Shown here: positions 44,990 through 56,642 of the stretch, piece by piece | How the letters are laid out: the number at the start of each line of letters is the position of its first letter | Position numbering within the stretch: the stretch's first letter is position 1 | Assembly (NCBI RefSeq): GCF_003086295.3 | Contig: NC_092053.1 | Coordinates: 90,492,745 to 90,556,744 of the forward strand | Reading direction: 5' to 3' | Source of the DNA: Arachis hypogaea | Taxonomy: Eukaryota; Streptophyta; Magnoliopsida; Fabales; Fabaceae | Length of the DNA: 64,000 bases | The notes under the pieces: model-generated | Database searches by the model: none | What the model saw: only the letters and a program-made list of their open reading frames with translations | What the model was told of the DNA's origin: nothing | Translations under genes and position numbers: made by a program

Positions 44990-45290
44990 GCCTTCGGGCA
45001 ATGCTTGTGAATGTTGTGCGAGGACGCCCGTATTGTGATGTTGCTTCCCAGACAGGCTGCGGTAGAGTAGTACCAGCCCTGCAAGCTGAATGCTTGGTAG
45101 AGGCCTGACTCGCATACCTGCGGTATATTGAGATTTGAGCAAATACCAGCCCTGCAAGTCGAGAGTACTTGGTAGAGGGTATGCGGTACTTAATCTGGGA
45201 TTAAGTTCTGGGAAGGCCTTATCTGACCTGGAGGGTCGGATTGCGTCGGGTGCGGGTCGAAACCGACAAATGAGCTCATTACCTGTAGTA
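44990..45290 (+). repeat. Structured direct repeats in the H LTR
   Basis: TACCAGCCCTGCAAG...CTTGGTAGAGG occurs twice (45071-45103 and 45144-45178). Each copy can fold with TACC/GGTA outside and CAAG/CTTG (first) or CAAGT/ACTTG (second) inside. Minus ORFs here are shadows. Confidence 0.55.
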
Positions 45291-45580
45291 GGGACAGACA
45301 TACATCATACTTGTTTGTGCATTATTTATTGCTAATCTTCTTATGTTCTTGTTCTATTCCTTGTTTGTTTGAGCATAACTGTGTGATTGCATATTAATGT
45401 GTGAATGTGTATTTATTTCCTATTTTCTCTCTTGCTCATGTGTTAGTTTATGTTGCTGTTATGTACATATTACTCTATATTTATTTATACTTCTATGACC
45501 ACGGACATTATAAATGAACTTAACTGTAAACCCCGACCTTACTAAGAACTCCCCAGTTCTTACCCCTTACACCTCTACAG

Positions 45581-46258
45581 ATGGACACGGGAGTCCTATT
45601 CTACGAGATTGATCCACCGTACATCCACGAGGACCCGGTGTGTGGCGAGTATTACATCTATTGTGCGGTACTTCGTATCCGTAATTATGTAGTTCATGGT
45701 AGACCTTTCCAGTACCCTATTAGGACAGCATACTTTAATCCTAATGCACCCTATGACTTTCCTTTATCTTGGTTACACCCCGGCGGACCTGGGATACCTC
45801 ATCCTGAGGAGCAGATGCCACCTCCACCTGACTATCCTCTTCCACCTGAACCTCCTATACCTGATGAGCCTATACCTGCCCAGCTTATCCATGAGGCACC
45901 TCCTGCACCTTTTGTCCTTGATGAGTAGGGTGTTCCTGTGTTGCCACCCGAGCTTGATCCTTTACCTGAGCCGATCGAGCCTCCTGTCTTTGATGAGCAG
46001 CAGGGACATGAGTATGATCAGATCATGGAGGCACCACCTCCTTCTCCAGACTGTATTTTGTTTGGTAGCTATCCTTTTATGGTTTTTGTGGCCAACAGTG
46101 GTTCCTCTGCTATCACTCCGGCAGAAGAAGAGGACGAGGAAGAAGAAGATCTAGAGGAAGATCCTAACTTCATAGTTATCTCCTATGACAGCGATGACCA
46201 TGAGCCAGGCGAGGCGCCAGCAGGCGAGCATCACCATTCGCCTGGTGATTTTCCGTGA
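45581..46258 (+). pseudogene. Pro-rich, acidic ORF inside the 5' LTR of element H
   Basis: 225 codons in one frame, with a single TAG at 45926 that is TGG in the 3' LTR copy. N-terminal half: MDTGVLFYEIDPPYIHEDP, a Tyr/Arg-rich stretch, then Pro-rich MPPPPDYP. C-terminal half: PPELDPLPEPIEPPVFDE, a Glu run and DPNFIVIS followed by an acidic Ser/Asp end. I recognise no domain. Three copies in the window keep the same limits. A TATA-like TATATAAG lies about 200 bp downstream, which would place the ORF in U3, like a 3' accessory gene. Function unknown. Confidence 0.6.
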
Positions 46259-46454
46259 GGTACTCTGGACCAGGATTGAGGAGACTTTTTGAGACGCCTA
46301 GTCTAACTTCAGTACATTAGAGTGTCTCCCTCACTTTTGTTAGCATGATTAGAGGGAATAGGCATATCATAGAGTTAGGCTAGCCTGGGTGCCAACTTAG
46401 GGGCTTTTGGTCAGGCCAGGCCCTGGGGCGTCTTTTGTACATATATGTATATAC

Positions 46455-46462
46455 TATATAAG
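46455..46462 (+). promoter_or_regulatory. Possible TATA box in the H 5' LTR
   Basis: TATATAAG, about 320 bp before the LTR end. The 3' LTR has TATATGAG at the same place. Other AT-rich TATA-like sites exist near 43200, so the call is tentative. Confidence 0.35.
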
Positions 46463-46785
46463 TCACTGACTTAGGGGTGCTGTACTATAGCTCTATGCTT
46501 ATATAACTGAACCACTTATGTAACATGATGTATATTATAGTGTGTTGTTCCATATTCTGTTATCTTTTGTCTTATGTATGTGAACGTTTAATTATCCCTT
46601 GATATATGAAAAGTATGCAACTTTAAATTATTCTTGTTAAAAAAAAATTTACTTGTAAAATTCGCGGGGTTTTAACAATGTACAGGCTTATATTTATTAA
46701 TTAATAATACAAAAAGGAAAAACAAGTTGGTAACATTTGATTTCTAGTATGATCTAGACATGCTAGAAGTTGGGTTGTTACAATT

Positions 46786-46798
46786 TGGTATTAGAGTG
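46786..46798 (+). other. Primer binding site, tRNA-iMet type, element H
   Basis: TGGTATTAGAGTG three bases after the LTR; resembles the usual TGGTATCAGAGC with C-to-T and related changes. Confidence 0.7.
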
Positions 46799-46999
46799 GT
46801 TCTTCCTGTTAGAGCATGGGGAATGGACTGAATCATGCTTTATTGCATGCTCTGTGGTGTGTCTCATGCTTATAGGGTATCTATGTGATATGTGTTGCAT
46901 GAATGTCTTTGTGCTTTCATTCTGATAATGTTCACGCCCAACTTGAGGTATTAAGACTGATCACCTTGGTATTGATTGTTTGGTATGAACAGAATCAGG

Positions 47000-47932
47000 A
47001 TGCCTCCACGGAGACGTAGCGATCGGGAAGGGTCTACTGTTAACAATCCGTCACGAAACGATGATAATCTGTTTGCTGCGATTCACGCTATGGCTGAGGC
47101 TGTGCGTGAAACGGCGACTGCTACTACACGAGCAGTTAACCGTTTGGGGGAATGTAATGGAGAGCGTAACAATGACCGTAATGGTGAGAATGGTGGGAAC
47201 GGTGATGGAGATAACATGAATCATGATAGGCCTATGACATTAGCTGCTTTCTTGAAAGTTAATCCACCGAAGTTCAAGGGTACGACTGTAGCAACTGAAG
47301 CTGATAATTGGTTCCGAGGCATAGAAAGGTCCTTGAGGGCACAGCATGTCCCGGAAGAACAGTATGTAGAATTTGCTACTTATATGTTGGAAGGGGATGC
47401 TCAGCACTGGTGGCAGGGCATTCAACGTTTACTGCAGCAAGATGAGGGTAATATTTTGTGGGATGTTTTTAAAGAAGATTTCTATAAGAAGTACTTTCCT
47501 AGAGCTACTCGTGAGGCAAAGGAGATAGAGTTGATGCAGTTAAAACAGGGAAGTATGTCTGTTGCTGAGTATACAAGGAAGTTTGAAGATTTATGTCGTT
47601 TTTCCAAGGTTTGTCAAGGGAATCCAGTAGATTTCGAAGAGTGGAAATGTTTGAAATTTGAAGGGGGACTCCGTGAAGATTTGTTGAACTCAGTGGTTCC
47701 ATTGGAAATACGAAATTTTGTGGAGTTGGTTAATAAGAGTCAGCTAGTAGAGGACTGTGCTAAGAAGATAGCTGCAGCTCAGATGAATCGCCCAGGATCT
47801 TCTTTTCAGAATTATAATCGGTATACAGCTCCTCAGGGAAGGAATTTTAAGCAGGGAGCAATGCCTTCACGAAGGTACAATCAGAATAGAAATGTTCATG
47901 CACGTCCTACAGGAGGAATAGAGGAAGAATGA
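47000..47932 (+). pseudogene. gag, element H
   Basis: I choose ATG at 47000 (MPPRRRSDREGS), the usual start for this clade, over the upstream ATG at 46976. The gag core follows: FLKVNPPKFKGTT, ADNWFRGIERSLRAQHVPEEQ, GDAQHWWQGIQ, WDVFKEDFYKKYFP, EIELMQLKQGSMSVAEYTRKFEDL. The frame ends at TGA 47930; a frameshift here separates the core from the zinc knuckle. Gag forms the cytoplasmic particle that packages the RNA. Confidence 0.9.
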
Positions 47933-48486
47933 GACAGGATATGGGTAAGCGACCTCAGCAGGCGCAGATGCGACCAGTATGTAGGCAGTGCGGAAAGGAG
48001 CATGGAGGTAGACCTTGTCAGCTTACAGGCGTTATCTGTTTTTCTTGTGGTCAGCCTGGACATATGGCTAAGGACTGTCCGAAGAAGCCAGTACAAGGAA
48101 TAGATAGGTCGCGACAGCAAGGACGTGTGTTTGCTATGACTGCTGATGACGCAATGAAATCAGACTCCCTAATTCAAGGACAGTGTTATGTCAAATCTCG
48201 ACTCTTAACTGTACTGTATGACTCTGGTGCATCACATTCATTTATTTCTGAGACTGTTGCGCATGAGTTGGGATTAGATTTCACCATGTTAAATTATAAT
48301 CTAATTGTTCGTACACCCACATCTCAAAATGCCTTGACTAGTCAAGTATGTCAACAGGTGCCTTTTGTTATTGAGGCTAGGACTTTTATACATGACTTGG
48401 TTTGTTTGCCTTTGTGTGGTTTAGATATTATCTTAGGTCTAGATTGGTTGTCCAAGCATCATGTTTTCCTTGATTGTTTTAAATGA
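47929..48486 (+). pseudogene. Zinc knuckle and protease, element H
   Basis: CRQCGKEHGGRPC and the canonical knuckle CFSCGQPGHMAKDC (CX2CX4HX4C) are followed by PR with active site LYDSGASHSFIS and the second motif IILGLDWL. It stops at TGA 48484, and the same frame continues into RT at 48511. Confidence 0.9.
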
Positions 48487-50265
48487 ATTGCTACATTTCC
48501 ATCATCTGAAATGCACACTGAACCAGTTGAGTCTTGTACTTTCTATTTGAATTCCCTAAGAGTTATTTCTAGTAATAGTGGGTTAGAGGGTTACGTTCTA
48601 CTATCGGCTAGCTCAGAAACTAATGAACAAGACTTGGAGCAAATCCGAGTGGTGAAGGAGTTTCCTGATGTTTTTCCGGATGATATACCTGAGTTTCCAC
48701 CTCAGAGAGAGATAGAGTTTAGTATTGATCTGGTTCCTGGAGCCGGACCAATTTCTATAGCACCGTATTGGATGTCACCGTTGGAACTAGCAGAGTTAAA
48801 GAAGCAGTTGAATGAATTGCTGGGGAAGAAGTTTATTCGTCCGAGTATATCACCATGGGGAGCTCCAGTGTTACTAGTGAAGAAGAAGGATGGTGGAATG
48901 AGGTTATGTGTGGATTATCGGCAATTGAACAAGATCACAATCAAGAACAAGTATCCACTCCCAAGGATAGATGATCTGATGGACCAGCTGAGAGGTGCGA
49001 CAGTATTCTCGAAGATTGATTTGCGGTCAGGTTACTATCAAATCCGGGTGAAGGAATCAGATATACCTAAGACTGCCTTTTGAACTAGGTACGGTCACTA
49101 TGAGTATACGGTTATGTCCTTTGGACTGACTAATGCTCCTGCTGTATTCATGGATTATATGAATCGCATTTTTTGTCCGTATCTAGATCAGTTTGTGGTA
49201 GTCTTTATAGATGATATCCTCATCTATTCCAAGACAGAAGAAGAACATGGAAAGCATTTGAGGATTGTGCTGCAAATATTAAGAGCACGGAAGCTATATG
49301 CGAAGTTGTCGAAATGTGAGTTTTGGGTGACAGAAGTGGCATTCTTGGGACATGTGATCACACGAGATGGAATAACTCTAGATCCTTTAAAGATCGAGGC
49401 CGTAGTACAATGGAAACAACCCAAAACAATTACAGAAGTTCGTAGTTTTTTGGGGTTAGCAGGATACTATCAGCGGTTTATCAAGGGTTTTTCACAGATA
49501 GCTTTACCTTTGACTCGCCTTACTAGGAAGGAAGTTCCGTTTGAGTGGACAGAGAAGTGTGAAGAAAGCTTTGAAACTTTAAAGAAAAAGTTGACGACGG
49601 CGCCAGTTTTGGTGTTACCAGACCCACAGGAACCTTTTGAGGTGTATTGTGATGCTTCTTTCAAGGGACTTGGATGTGTATTGATGCAGCATAGGAATGT
49701 GGTAGCTTACGCTTCGAGACAACTAAGACCTCACGAAAGGAACTATCCGACACATGATTTGGAATTAGCAGTAGTGGTCTTTGCACTTAAGATTTGGAGG
49801 CACTATTTGTACGGAGCCCAATTTAAAGTCTTCTCTGATCATAAGAGTTTGAAGTATATATTTGATCAGAAAGACCTTAATATGAGGCAGAGGCGATGGA
49901 TGGAATTCTTAAAAGATTATGATTTTAAGTTGAGCTATCATCCTGGGAAGGCAAATGTAGTCGCAGATGCTTTGAGTCGGAAGAGTTTGGGCATATCCTG
50001 GATGATGATCAAGGAAGAAGAAATGATTTCAGCCTTTGAAAACTTAAAATTAGGAATGAGAGAGACATCAAGAGGAGTTGTTATGGCGCGACTACAATTA
50101 ACATCTGACTTTAAGATAGCTATTCAGCAAGCTCAAGCCCAGAATTCAGGAATGCTGACATTGTTAACACGGATGAAGCAGATCAGCCGAAAGAGGTACG
50201 CCAAGATAAAGAGGGAATATGGAGATATAGGAACAGAATTTGTGTACTTGCTCAGGAGGACTTGA
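48487..50265 (+). pseudogene. Reverse transcriptase and RNase H, element H
   Basis: [68 protein letters not shown], then TGA at 49081 where Arg is expected (CGA to TGA), followed by [20 protein letters not shown] and the catalytic FIDD at 49204-49215. RNase [50 protein letters not shown]. The frame is lost shortly before 50265, where the IN zinc region begins in another frame. Confidence 0.92.
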
Positions 50266-51542
50266 GAAAGAACATTCTGATCGAAGCTCATGAAAGCAGA
50301 TTTTCTATCCATCCCGGAACGACTAAAATGTACCAAGATCTGAAAAAGATGTTCTGGTGGCCGGGAATGAAGAAAGATATAGCAACGTATGTTTCAAAGT
50401 GTCTCACTTGCCAGAAGATTAAGGTGGAACATCAAAAACCACCTGGAACCCTGCAACCATTGGAGATACCGCAATGAAAATGGGAAGAGACTACGATGGA
50501 TTTTGTTACTGGGTTACCAAGAACCTCTGCCGGGCATGATGCAATTTGGGTAATTGTAGATCGATTGACAAAATCAGCGCATTTTCTACCAATTCAAATT
50601 GGTCACAGCTTGGAGAAACTCGCCCGGTTATACATTCAGGAGATAATACGATTGCATGGAATACCTTCATCAATTGTGTCAGACAGAGATCCAAGGTTTA
50701 CTTCTAGATTTTGGGGAGCTCTACAGAAAGCTTTTGGGATGAAGTTGCACTTAAGTACAGCATATCACCCACAGACTGATGGACAGATAGAACGAACAAT
50801 TCATACCTTGGAAGATATGTTGAGATCTTGCGTAATGGACCAACAGGGTAACTGGGACAAATACTTGCCATTGATTGAGTTTGCTTACAATAATAGTTAT
50901 CAACAGAGTATCGGAATGGCACCATATGAGGCCCTCTACGGAAGAAAGTGTCAATCACCATTATGCTGGTATGACAAGGAGGAAGGCAGGATTTTGGGGC
51001 CAGACCTGGTACAAGAAACTACCGAACGGATTAAGCACATTCGAGAGAAGATTCAAACTGCCCAAAGTCGACAAAAGAGCTATACAGATATTAGGCGTAG
51101 GCCCTTAGAATTTAACGAAGGTGACCATATCTTCTTAAGAGTGACACCTACGACTGGAATAGGTAGAGCTCTTAGGACTAAGAAATTGAATCCACGATAT
51201 TTAGGTCCTTTTCAAATTCTTAGAAGAGTCGGTCCAGTAGCATACCAAGTAGCTCTCCCTCCTTATTTGTCAAACCTTCATGATGTTTTTCATGTTTCAC
51301 AACTCAAAAAGTATAATCCCGACGAAAGCCACATTTTACAACCAGAGACAGTACAGCTGCGAGCCGACTTGACATATCAAACTCTACCAGTCAGGATTGT
51401 GGAACGAAGTGACAAACAGCTTAGAGACAAGACAGTATCATTGGTTAAGGTAGCATGGGGACAAACTGAAACTGAAGAGTACACATGGGAGCTGGAAGAC
51501 AAGATGAGAATAGACTACCCGTTTCTCTTTTCAGGTAATTGA
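50262..51542 (+). pseudogene. Integrase with chromodomain-like C-terminus, element H
   Basis: Zinc region: [39 protein letters not shown] at 50475 is probably TGG (IPQ-KWEE). Core: [33 protein letters not shown] (DDE). C-terminus: [15 protein letters not shown] and [13 protein letters not shown], then [21 protein letters not shown], which resembles a reduced chromodomain, consistent with targeting to modified chromatin. 50496-51542 is open. Confidence 0.9.
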
Positions 51543-51555
51543 AATTTTGAGGACA

Positions 51556-51579
51556 AAATTTTCTTTTAGGAGGGTAGAA
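51556..51579 (+). other. Polypurine tract region, element H
   Basis: Purine-rich AGGAGGGTAGAA immediately before the 3' LTR TGTAAC, the usual plus-strand primer position. Confidence 0.75.
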
Positions 51580-54500
51580 TGTAACGGCCTAGCCCCGAAG
51601 AAACGGCGCTTTTTCGGGATCAAACGGAATTTTTACAGAATTTTTAGGAATTTCTATGCATATAAGCACCTCCACTGCACAGGTGCTGCGTCATCAAGCT
51701 GCTGAGTCAGCAACTTGATTGCACAGGACACCTCTCCTAATCTAAGTAGGCACGTCGCGAAGAGTTGCGTTTTTGAGCCACTTCGGGCCCGAATTTCAAA
51801 ATTCTGATTTCTGTGGTTAGTCTCTATGTGGCGAGCCGGTCACGAATTTCGAGAGAAAAATTATATTAATATAATATTCATATATTATTATTTTATTCAG
51901 AATATTATATTATTATCTTCTCTACTGTGATTAATGTTGATCTATGTTTAGTAATATAATAACTGAGCTTGAAATCTACCGGTAACGGATAATACCGGCA
52001 TTCTTAGATGAACTTAGCACTGCTAATGCTTCATCATATATCTTTTATTCTTATGATTATCCAGTTACTAGTGTCATTTACACTAAGTAACTTAATGTTT
52101 ATCCATTAGTAGTGTAATTACTTAAGTTCTAATACATCTAGCTTTAGTAATTATCCTTTTCTGAGATATTTTGACAAGTAACTTTTGGATAATCATCATC
52201 CAAAAGCCACGGCCTCCCTTGGATAGCTTGGCTATCATTTTTGTTCTTGGAAAAGCTTAGAACACCATGAAAGAAAACCATGAAGCTTCCATGAACACCT
52301 GAGCTACTTTCTCCGTTCTTTCTCAAACCGAAACCCCTATCAAAAATCTAATCTTACCAAAGTGTTCACCTCTTCCTCCTCTTCATTTCTATGTCACTTT
52401 TCATGGAGTAAATCAAGGTATGAAGGCTGCTCCTCCTCCTTGAAGATTCGGCCATGGTGGTTCCTTAAGTTAATGATGTTTTCTTCATGTTTTCTCTTAG
52501 GATCTCTTATTCAATCACCAAAAGCTCCAAGAAAACATGATTTCTAGTTACCTTAAGGTGAGGAAAACCTTCTTTCATCATCATGAAGCTTCAGCCTTCA
52601 TGGTTCATAAGATTCTAAAGTTGTTTTTGATGTTAAAATAGGCGTAAAAGTGCTTCTGGAAGCTTGTTTTTAGTGCAATCTTGGACAGCAGCAAAGGAGG
52701 TAAGGTTTGGTAAATTAATCAATGATTGGCTGTGTTCTTGAAGTCTTAAACCAGATCTTGTTGCTTGAGATTTGATTTTGGGTGTTTGTGTGATGGTTTG
52801 ATCATGGAAACTTGTTGTTTAATGCTTGAAAATCATGTTTCTGATGGTTTTGAAGTGGCTGTTGGTGCTGCTGGAAAACGTGACATTCCAGCCATGAAAA
52901 TCATGATTTTTGATGCTTATTTTATGTGTATTTGATGGTTGAAAAGTTTCTCTTTGGTTTGATAAAAATCGGGTTCAAATCGGTTTCCGAAAAGATTGAA
53001 AAACTAGCTGAAAATCAAGCAGAAATCTGATGAACTTTTGGAAAAAAAAATGTTTTTGGTTTTTGGAAGAACATGAAAACGTGTATTCAAGGAGTTTTGG
53101 GGTCAAAATGCAATTATTAAAAAGTTTGGGGTTGAAAATTAATTAATCAAAAGTTGAGGGGCTAAAGTGCAAATATTAAAAGTTATAGGGGTCAAAGTGC
53201 AATTTCCAAGAAGTCCGGGGGTCAAAATGCAATTTTTAAAATTTAAATAAAATATTATTATTTTAATAATAAAATATTAATATATTATTTTATTAATAAT
53301 ATTATTTTAATAATAATATTATTTTATTAATAATAATAAAATATTGATAAAAAGACAGTTTTCCCTGAAAGCCTCAGGAAGGCAGATTTGAGTCCAGAAT
53401 TCTCTAATTTTTTTTACTAAACACCTAAGAAGAGGTATAAGAGAAGATATAGAGGTATATGAGGTAAAGAAACAATATTTTAAAACCTGTGTGTTTAAGT
53501 TAAAAAGAAAAGGAGTTACAAGTGATATAGCTGTGTACCTGACCTTACAGAGTAAACAGAGAATTGTAAAATGAGTTTTCTATGATGTTCTAAAGCTTGA
53601 TTTATGATGATTGCTAAGTGATGGAGAGTATGGTTATATGTGAATTATGAGCCTTCGGGCAATGCTTGTGAATGTTGTGCGGGGACGCCCGTATTGTGAT
53701 GTTGCTTCCCAGACAGGCTGCGGTAGAGTAGTACCAGCCCTGCAAGCTGAATGCTTGGTAGAGGCCTGACTCGCATACCTGCGGTATATTGAGATTTGAG
53801 CAAATACCAGCCCTGCAAGTCGAGAGTACTTGGTAGAGGGTATGCGGTACTTAATCTGGGATTAAGTTCTGGGAAGGCCTTATCTGACCTGGAGGGTCGG
53901 ATTGCGTCGGGTGCGGGTCGAAACCGACAAATGAGCTCATTACCTGCAGTAGGGATAGACATGCATCATACTTGTTTGTGCATTATTTATTGCTAATCTT
54001 CTTATGTTCTTGTTCTATTCCTTGTTTGTTTGAGCATAACTGTGTGATTGCATATTAATGTGTGAATGTGCATTTATTTCCTATTTTCTCTCTTGCTCAT
54101 GTGTTAGTTTATGTTGCTGTTATGTACATATTACTCTATATTTATTTATACTTCTATGACCACGGACATTATAAATGAACTTAACTGTAAACCCCGACCT
54201 TACTAAGAACTCCCCAGTTCTTACCCCTTACACCTCTACAGATGGACACGGGAGTCCTATTCTACGAGATTGATCCACCGTACATCCACGAAGACCCGGT
54301 GCGTGGCGAGTATTACATCTATTGTGCGGTACCTCGTATCTGTAATTATGTAGTTCATGGTAGACCTTTCCAGTACCCTATTAGGACAGCATACTTTAAT
54401 CCTGATGCACCCTATGACTTTCCTTTATCTTGGTTACACCCCGGCGGACCTGGGATTCCTCATCCTGAGGAGCAGATGCCACCTCCACCTGACTATCCTC

Positions 54501-55411
54501 CTCCACCTTAACCTCCTCTACCTGATGAGCCTATACCTGCCCAGCTTATCCATGAGGCACCTTCTGCACCTTTTGTCCTTGATGAGTGGGGTGTTCCTGT
54601 GTTGCCACCCGAGCTTGATCCTTTACCTGAGCCGATCGAGCCTCCTGTCTTTGATGAGCAGCAGGGACATGAGTATGATCAGATCATGGAGGCTCCACCT
54701 CCTTCTCCAGACTGTATTTTGTTTGGTAGCTATCCTTTTATGGTTCCTGTGGCCAGCAGTAGTTCCTCTGCTATCACTCCGGCAGAAGAAGAGGACGAGG
54801 AAGAAGAAGATCTAGAGGAAGATCCTAACTTCATAGTTATCTCCTCTGACAGCGATGACGATGAGCCAGACGAGGCGCCAGCAGGCGAGCATCACCATTC
54901 GCCCGGTGATTTTCCGTGAGGTACTCTGGACCAGGATTGAGGAGACTTTTTGAGACGCCTAGTCTAACTTAGTACATTAGAGTGTCTCCCTCACTTTTGT
55001 TAGCATGATTAGAGGGAATAGGCATATCATAGAGTTAGGCTAGCCTGGGTGCCAACTTAGGGGCTTTTGGTCAGGCCAGGCCCTGGGGCGTCTTTTGTAC
55101 ATATATGTATATACTATATGAGTCACTGACTTAGGGGTGTTGTACTATAGCTCTATGCTTATATAACTGAGCCACTTCTGTAACATGATGTATATTATAG
55201 TGTGTTGTTCCATATTCTGTTATCTTTTGTCTTATGTATGTGAACGTTTAATTATCCCTTGATATATGGAAAGTATGCGACTTTAAATTATTCTTGTTAA
55301 AAAAAAATTTACTTGTAAAATTCGTGGGGTTTTAACAACGTACAGGCTTATATTTATTAATTAATAATACAAAAAGGAAAAACAAGTTGGTAACATTCAA
55401 TTTCTGTTACA
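51580..55411 (+). repeat. 3' LTR of element H
   Basis: Closely matches the 5' LTR. Near its end it lacks about 31 bp (AGTATGATCTAGACATG and following) yet keeps the terminal GTTACA. Minor substitutions are mostly transitions. Confidence 0.9.
54242..54919 (+). pseudogene. LTR ORF copy in the 3' LTR of element H
   Basis: Same 225-codon frame as 45581-46258. Here TAA at 54509 (GAA in the 5' LTR) breaks it, while the TAG position is TGG. So no single disabling change is shared by both LTRs, and the parent ORF was probably open at both. In the element RNA this is the copy that would lie at the 3' end. Confidence 0.6.
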
Positions 55412-55642
55412 CCTGTTGTTCCTGACAAATGGCACCGAGAACGGTGCAAAGCCTTAAGTGTGGGGAGGTCGCTCAGTACCTGACTTCCGAGGTAATTTCT
55501 CTTCCCTAAACACCAATAAAATAGGATATTTAGTTAGTTTTTCTTTTATTTAGAATAGGATAAATTACATAGAAATATGTTCTTTGCATGCATGTTCTAC
55601 TTGATTGAAAAAATAATAAGTTTCTTTTAAGACTCTATTTTT
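55412..55642 (+). other. Element E after H: end of ORF3, distal hairpin, internal polypurine tract
   Basis: Starts with the right target copy cctgt. GCACCG (55432-55437), loop AGAA, CGGTGC (55442-55447), then CTTAAGTGTGGGGAGGTCG. It aligns with C 19860-19900, which shows it is E continuing after H. The hairpin overlaps the last ORF3 codons. Confidence 0.7.
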
Positions 55643-56642
55643 NNNNNNNNNNNNNNNNNNNNNNNNNNNNNNNNNNNNNNNNNNNNNNNNNNNNNNNNNN
55701 NNNNNNNNNNNNNNNNNNNNNNNNNNNNNNNNNNNNNNNNNNNNNNNNNNNNNNNNNNNNNNNNNNNNNNNNNNNNNNNNNNNNNNNNNNNNNNNNNNNN
55801 NNNNNNNNNNNNNNNNNNNNNNNNNNNNNNNNNNNNNNNNNNNNNNNNNNNNNNNNNNNNNNNNNNNNNNNNNNNNNNNNNNNNNNNNNNNNNNNNNNNN
55901 NNNNNNNNNNNNNNNNNNNNNNNNNNNNNNNNNNNNNNNNNNNNNNNNNNNNNNNNNNNNNNNNNNNNNNNNNNNNNNNNNNNNNNNNNNNNNNNNNNNN
56001 NNNNNNNNNNNNNNNNNNNNNNNNNNNNNNNNNNNNNNNNNNNNNNNNNNNNNNNNNNNNNNNNNNNNNNNNNNNNNNNNNNNNNNNNNNNNNNNNNNNN
56101 NNNNNNNNNNNNNNNNNNNNNNNNNNNNNNNNNNNNNNNNNNNNNNNNNNNNNNNNNNNNNNNNNNNNNNNNNNNNNNNNNNNNNNNNNNNNNNNNNNNN
56201 NNNNNNNNNNNNNNNNNNNNNNNNNNNNNNNNNNNNNNNNNNNNNNNNNNNNNNNNNNNNNNNNNNNNNNNNNNNNNNNNNNNNNNNNNNNNNNNNNNNN
56301 NNNNNNNNNNNNNNNNNNNNNNNNNNNNNNNNNNNNNNNNNNNNNNNNNNNNNNNNNNNNNNNNNNNNNNNNNNNNNNNNNNNNNNNNNNNNNNNNNNNN
56401 NNNNNNNNNNNNNNNNNNNNNNNNNNNNNNNNNNNNNNNNNNNNNNNNNNNNNNNNNNNNNNNNNNNNNNNNNNNNNNNNNNNNNNNNNNNNNNNNNNNN
56501 NNNNNNNNNNNNNNNNNNNNNNNNNNNNNNNNNNNNNNNNNNNNNNNNNNNNNNNNNNNNNNNNNNNNNNNNNNNNNNNNNNNNNNNNNNNNNNNNNNNN
56601 NNNNNNNNNNNNNNNNNNNNNNNNNNNNNNNNNNNNNNNNNN
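55643..56642. other. Assembly gap, 1000 N
   Basis: Exactly 1000 N, a placeholder length, so the true distance is unknown. Confidence 0.99.

Larger units (their letters stand above)
42920..46782 (+). repeat. 5' LTR of element H
   Basis: 3863 bp, long for the superfamily. Contains an inverted AT-rich block (44583-44690), GGGGTCAAAATGCAATT-type repeats (44438-44580), a GC-richer structured block (44990-45290), the LTR ORF (45581-46258) and TATATAAG at 46455. Confidence 0.9.
42920..55411 (+). mobile_element. Element H: full-length Tekay-like chromovirus
   Basis: 12.5 kb, two LTRs with TGTAAC...GTTACA ends, tRNA-iMet type PBS, gag, PR, RT, RNase H, IN with a chromodomain-like end, and a purine-rich tract before the 3' LTR. 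My hand count in the 678-bp LTR ORF gives 19 differences between its LTRs (about 3%), so it is a fairly young insertion. RT motifs ([28 protein letters not shown]) are those of the Tekay/Del clade. Confidence 0.9.

Noticed and set aside
44984..45301. 105-codon minus-strand ORF, repeated at 53645-53962
   Set aside because: It is conserved only because it lies in the H LTR; it runs antisense across the structured repeats, is shifted in the third copy, and has no protein-like features.
45696..46154. 152-codon Leu-rich ORF overlapping the LTR ORF, also at 54357
   Set aside because: It is the +1 frame of Pro/Asp-rich codons (CCT and GAT read as CTN and ATN). Its openness in two copies follows from codon bias of the other frame, though I cannot exclude it.
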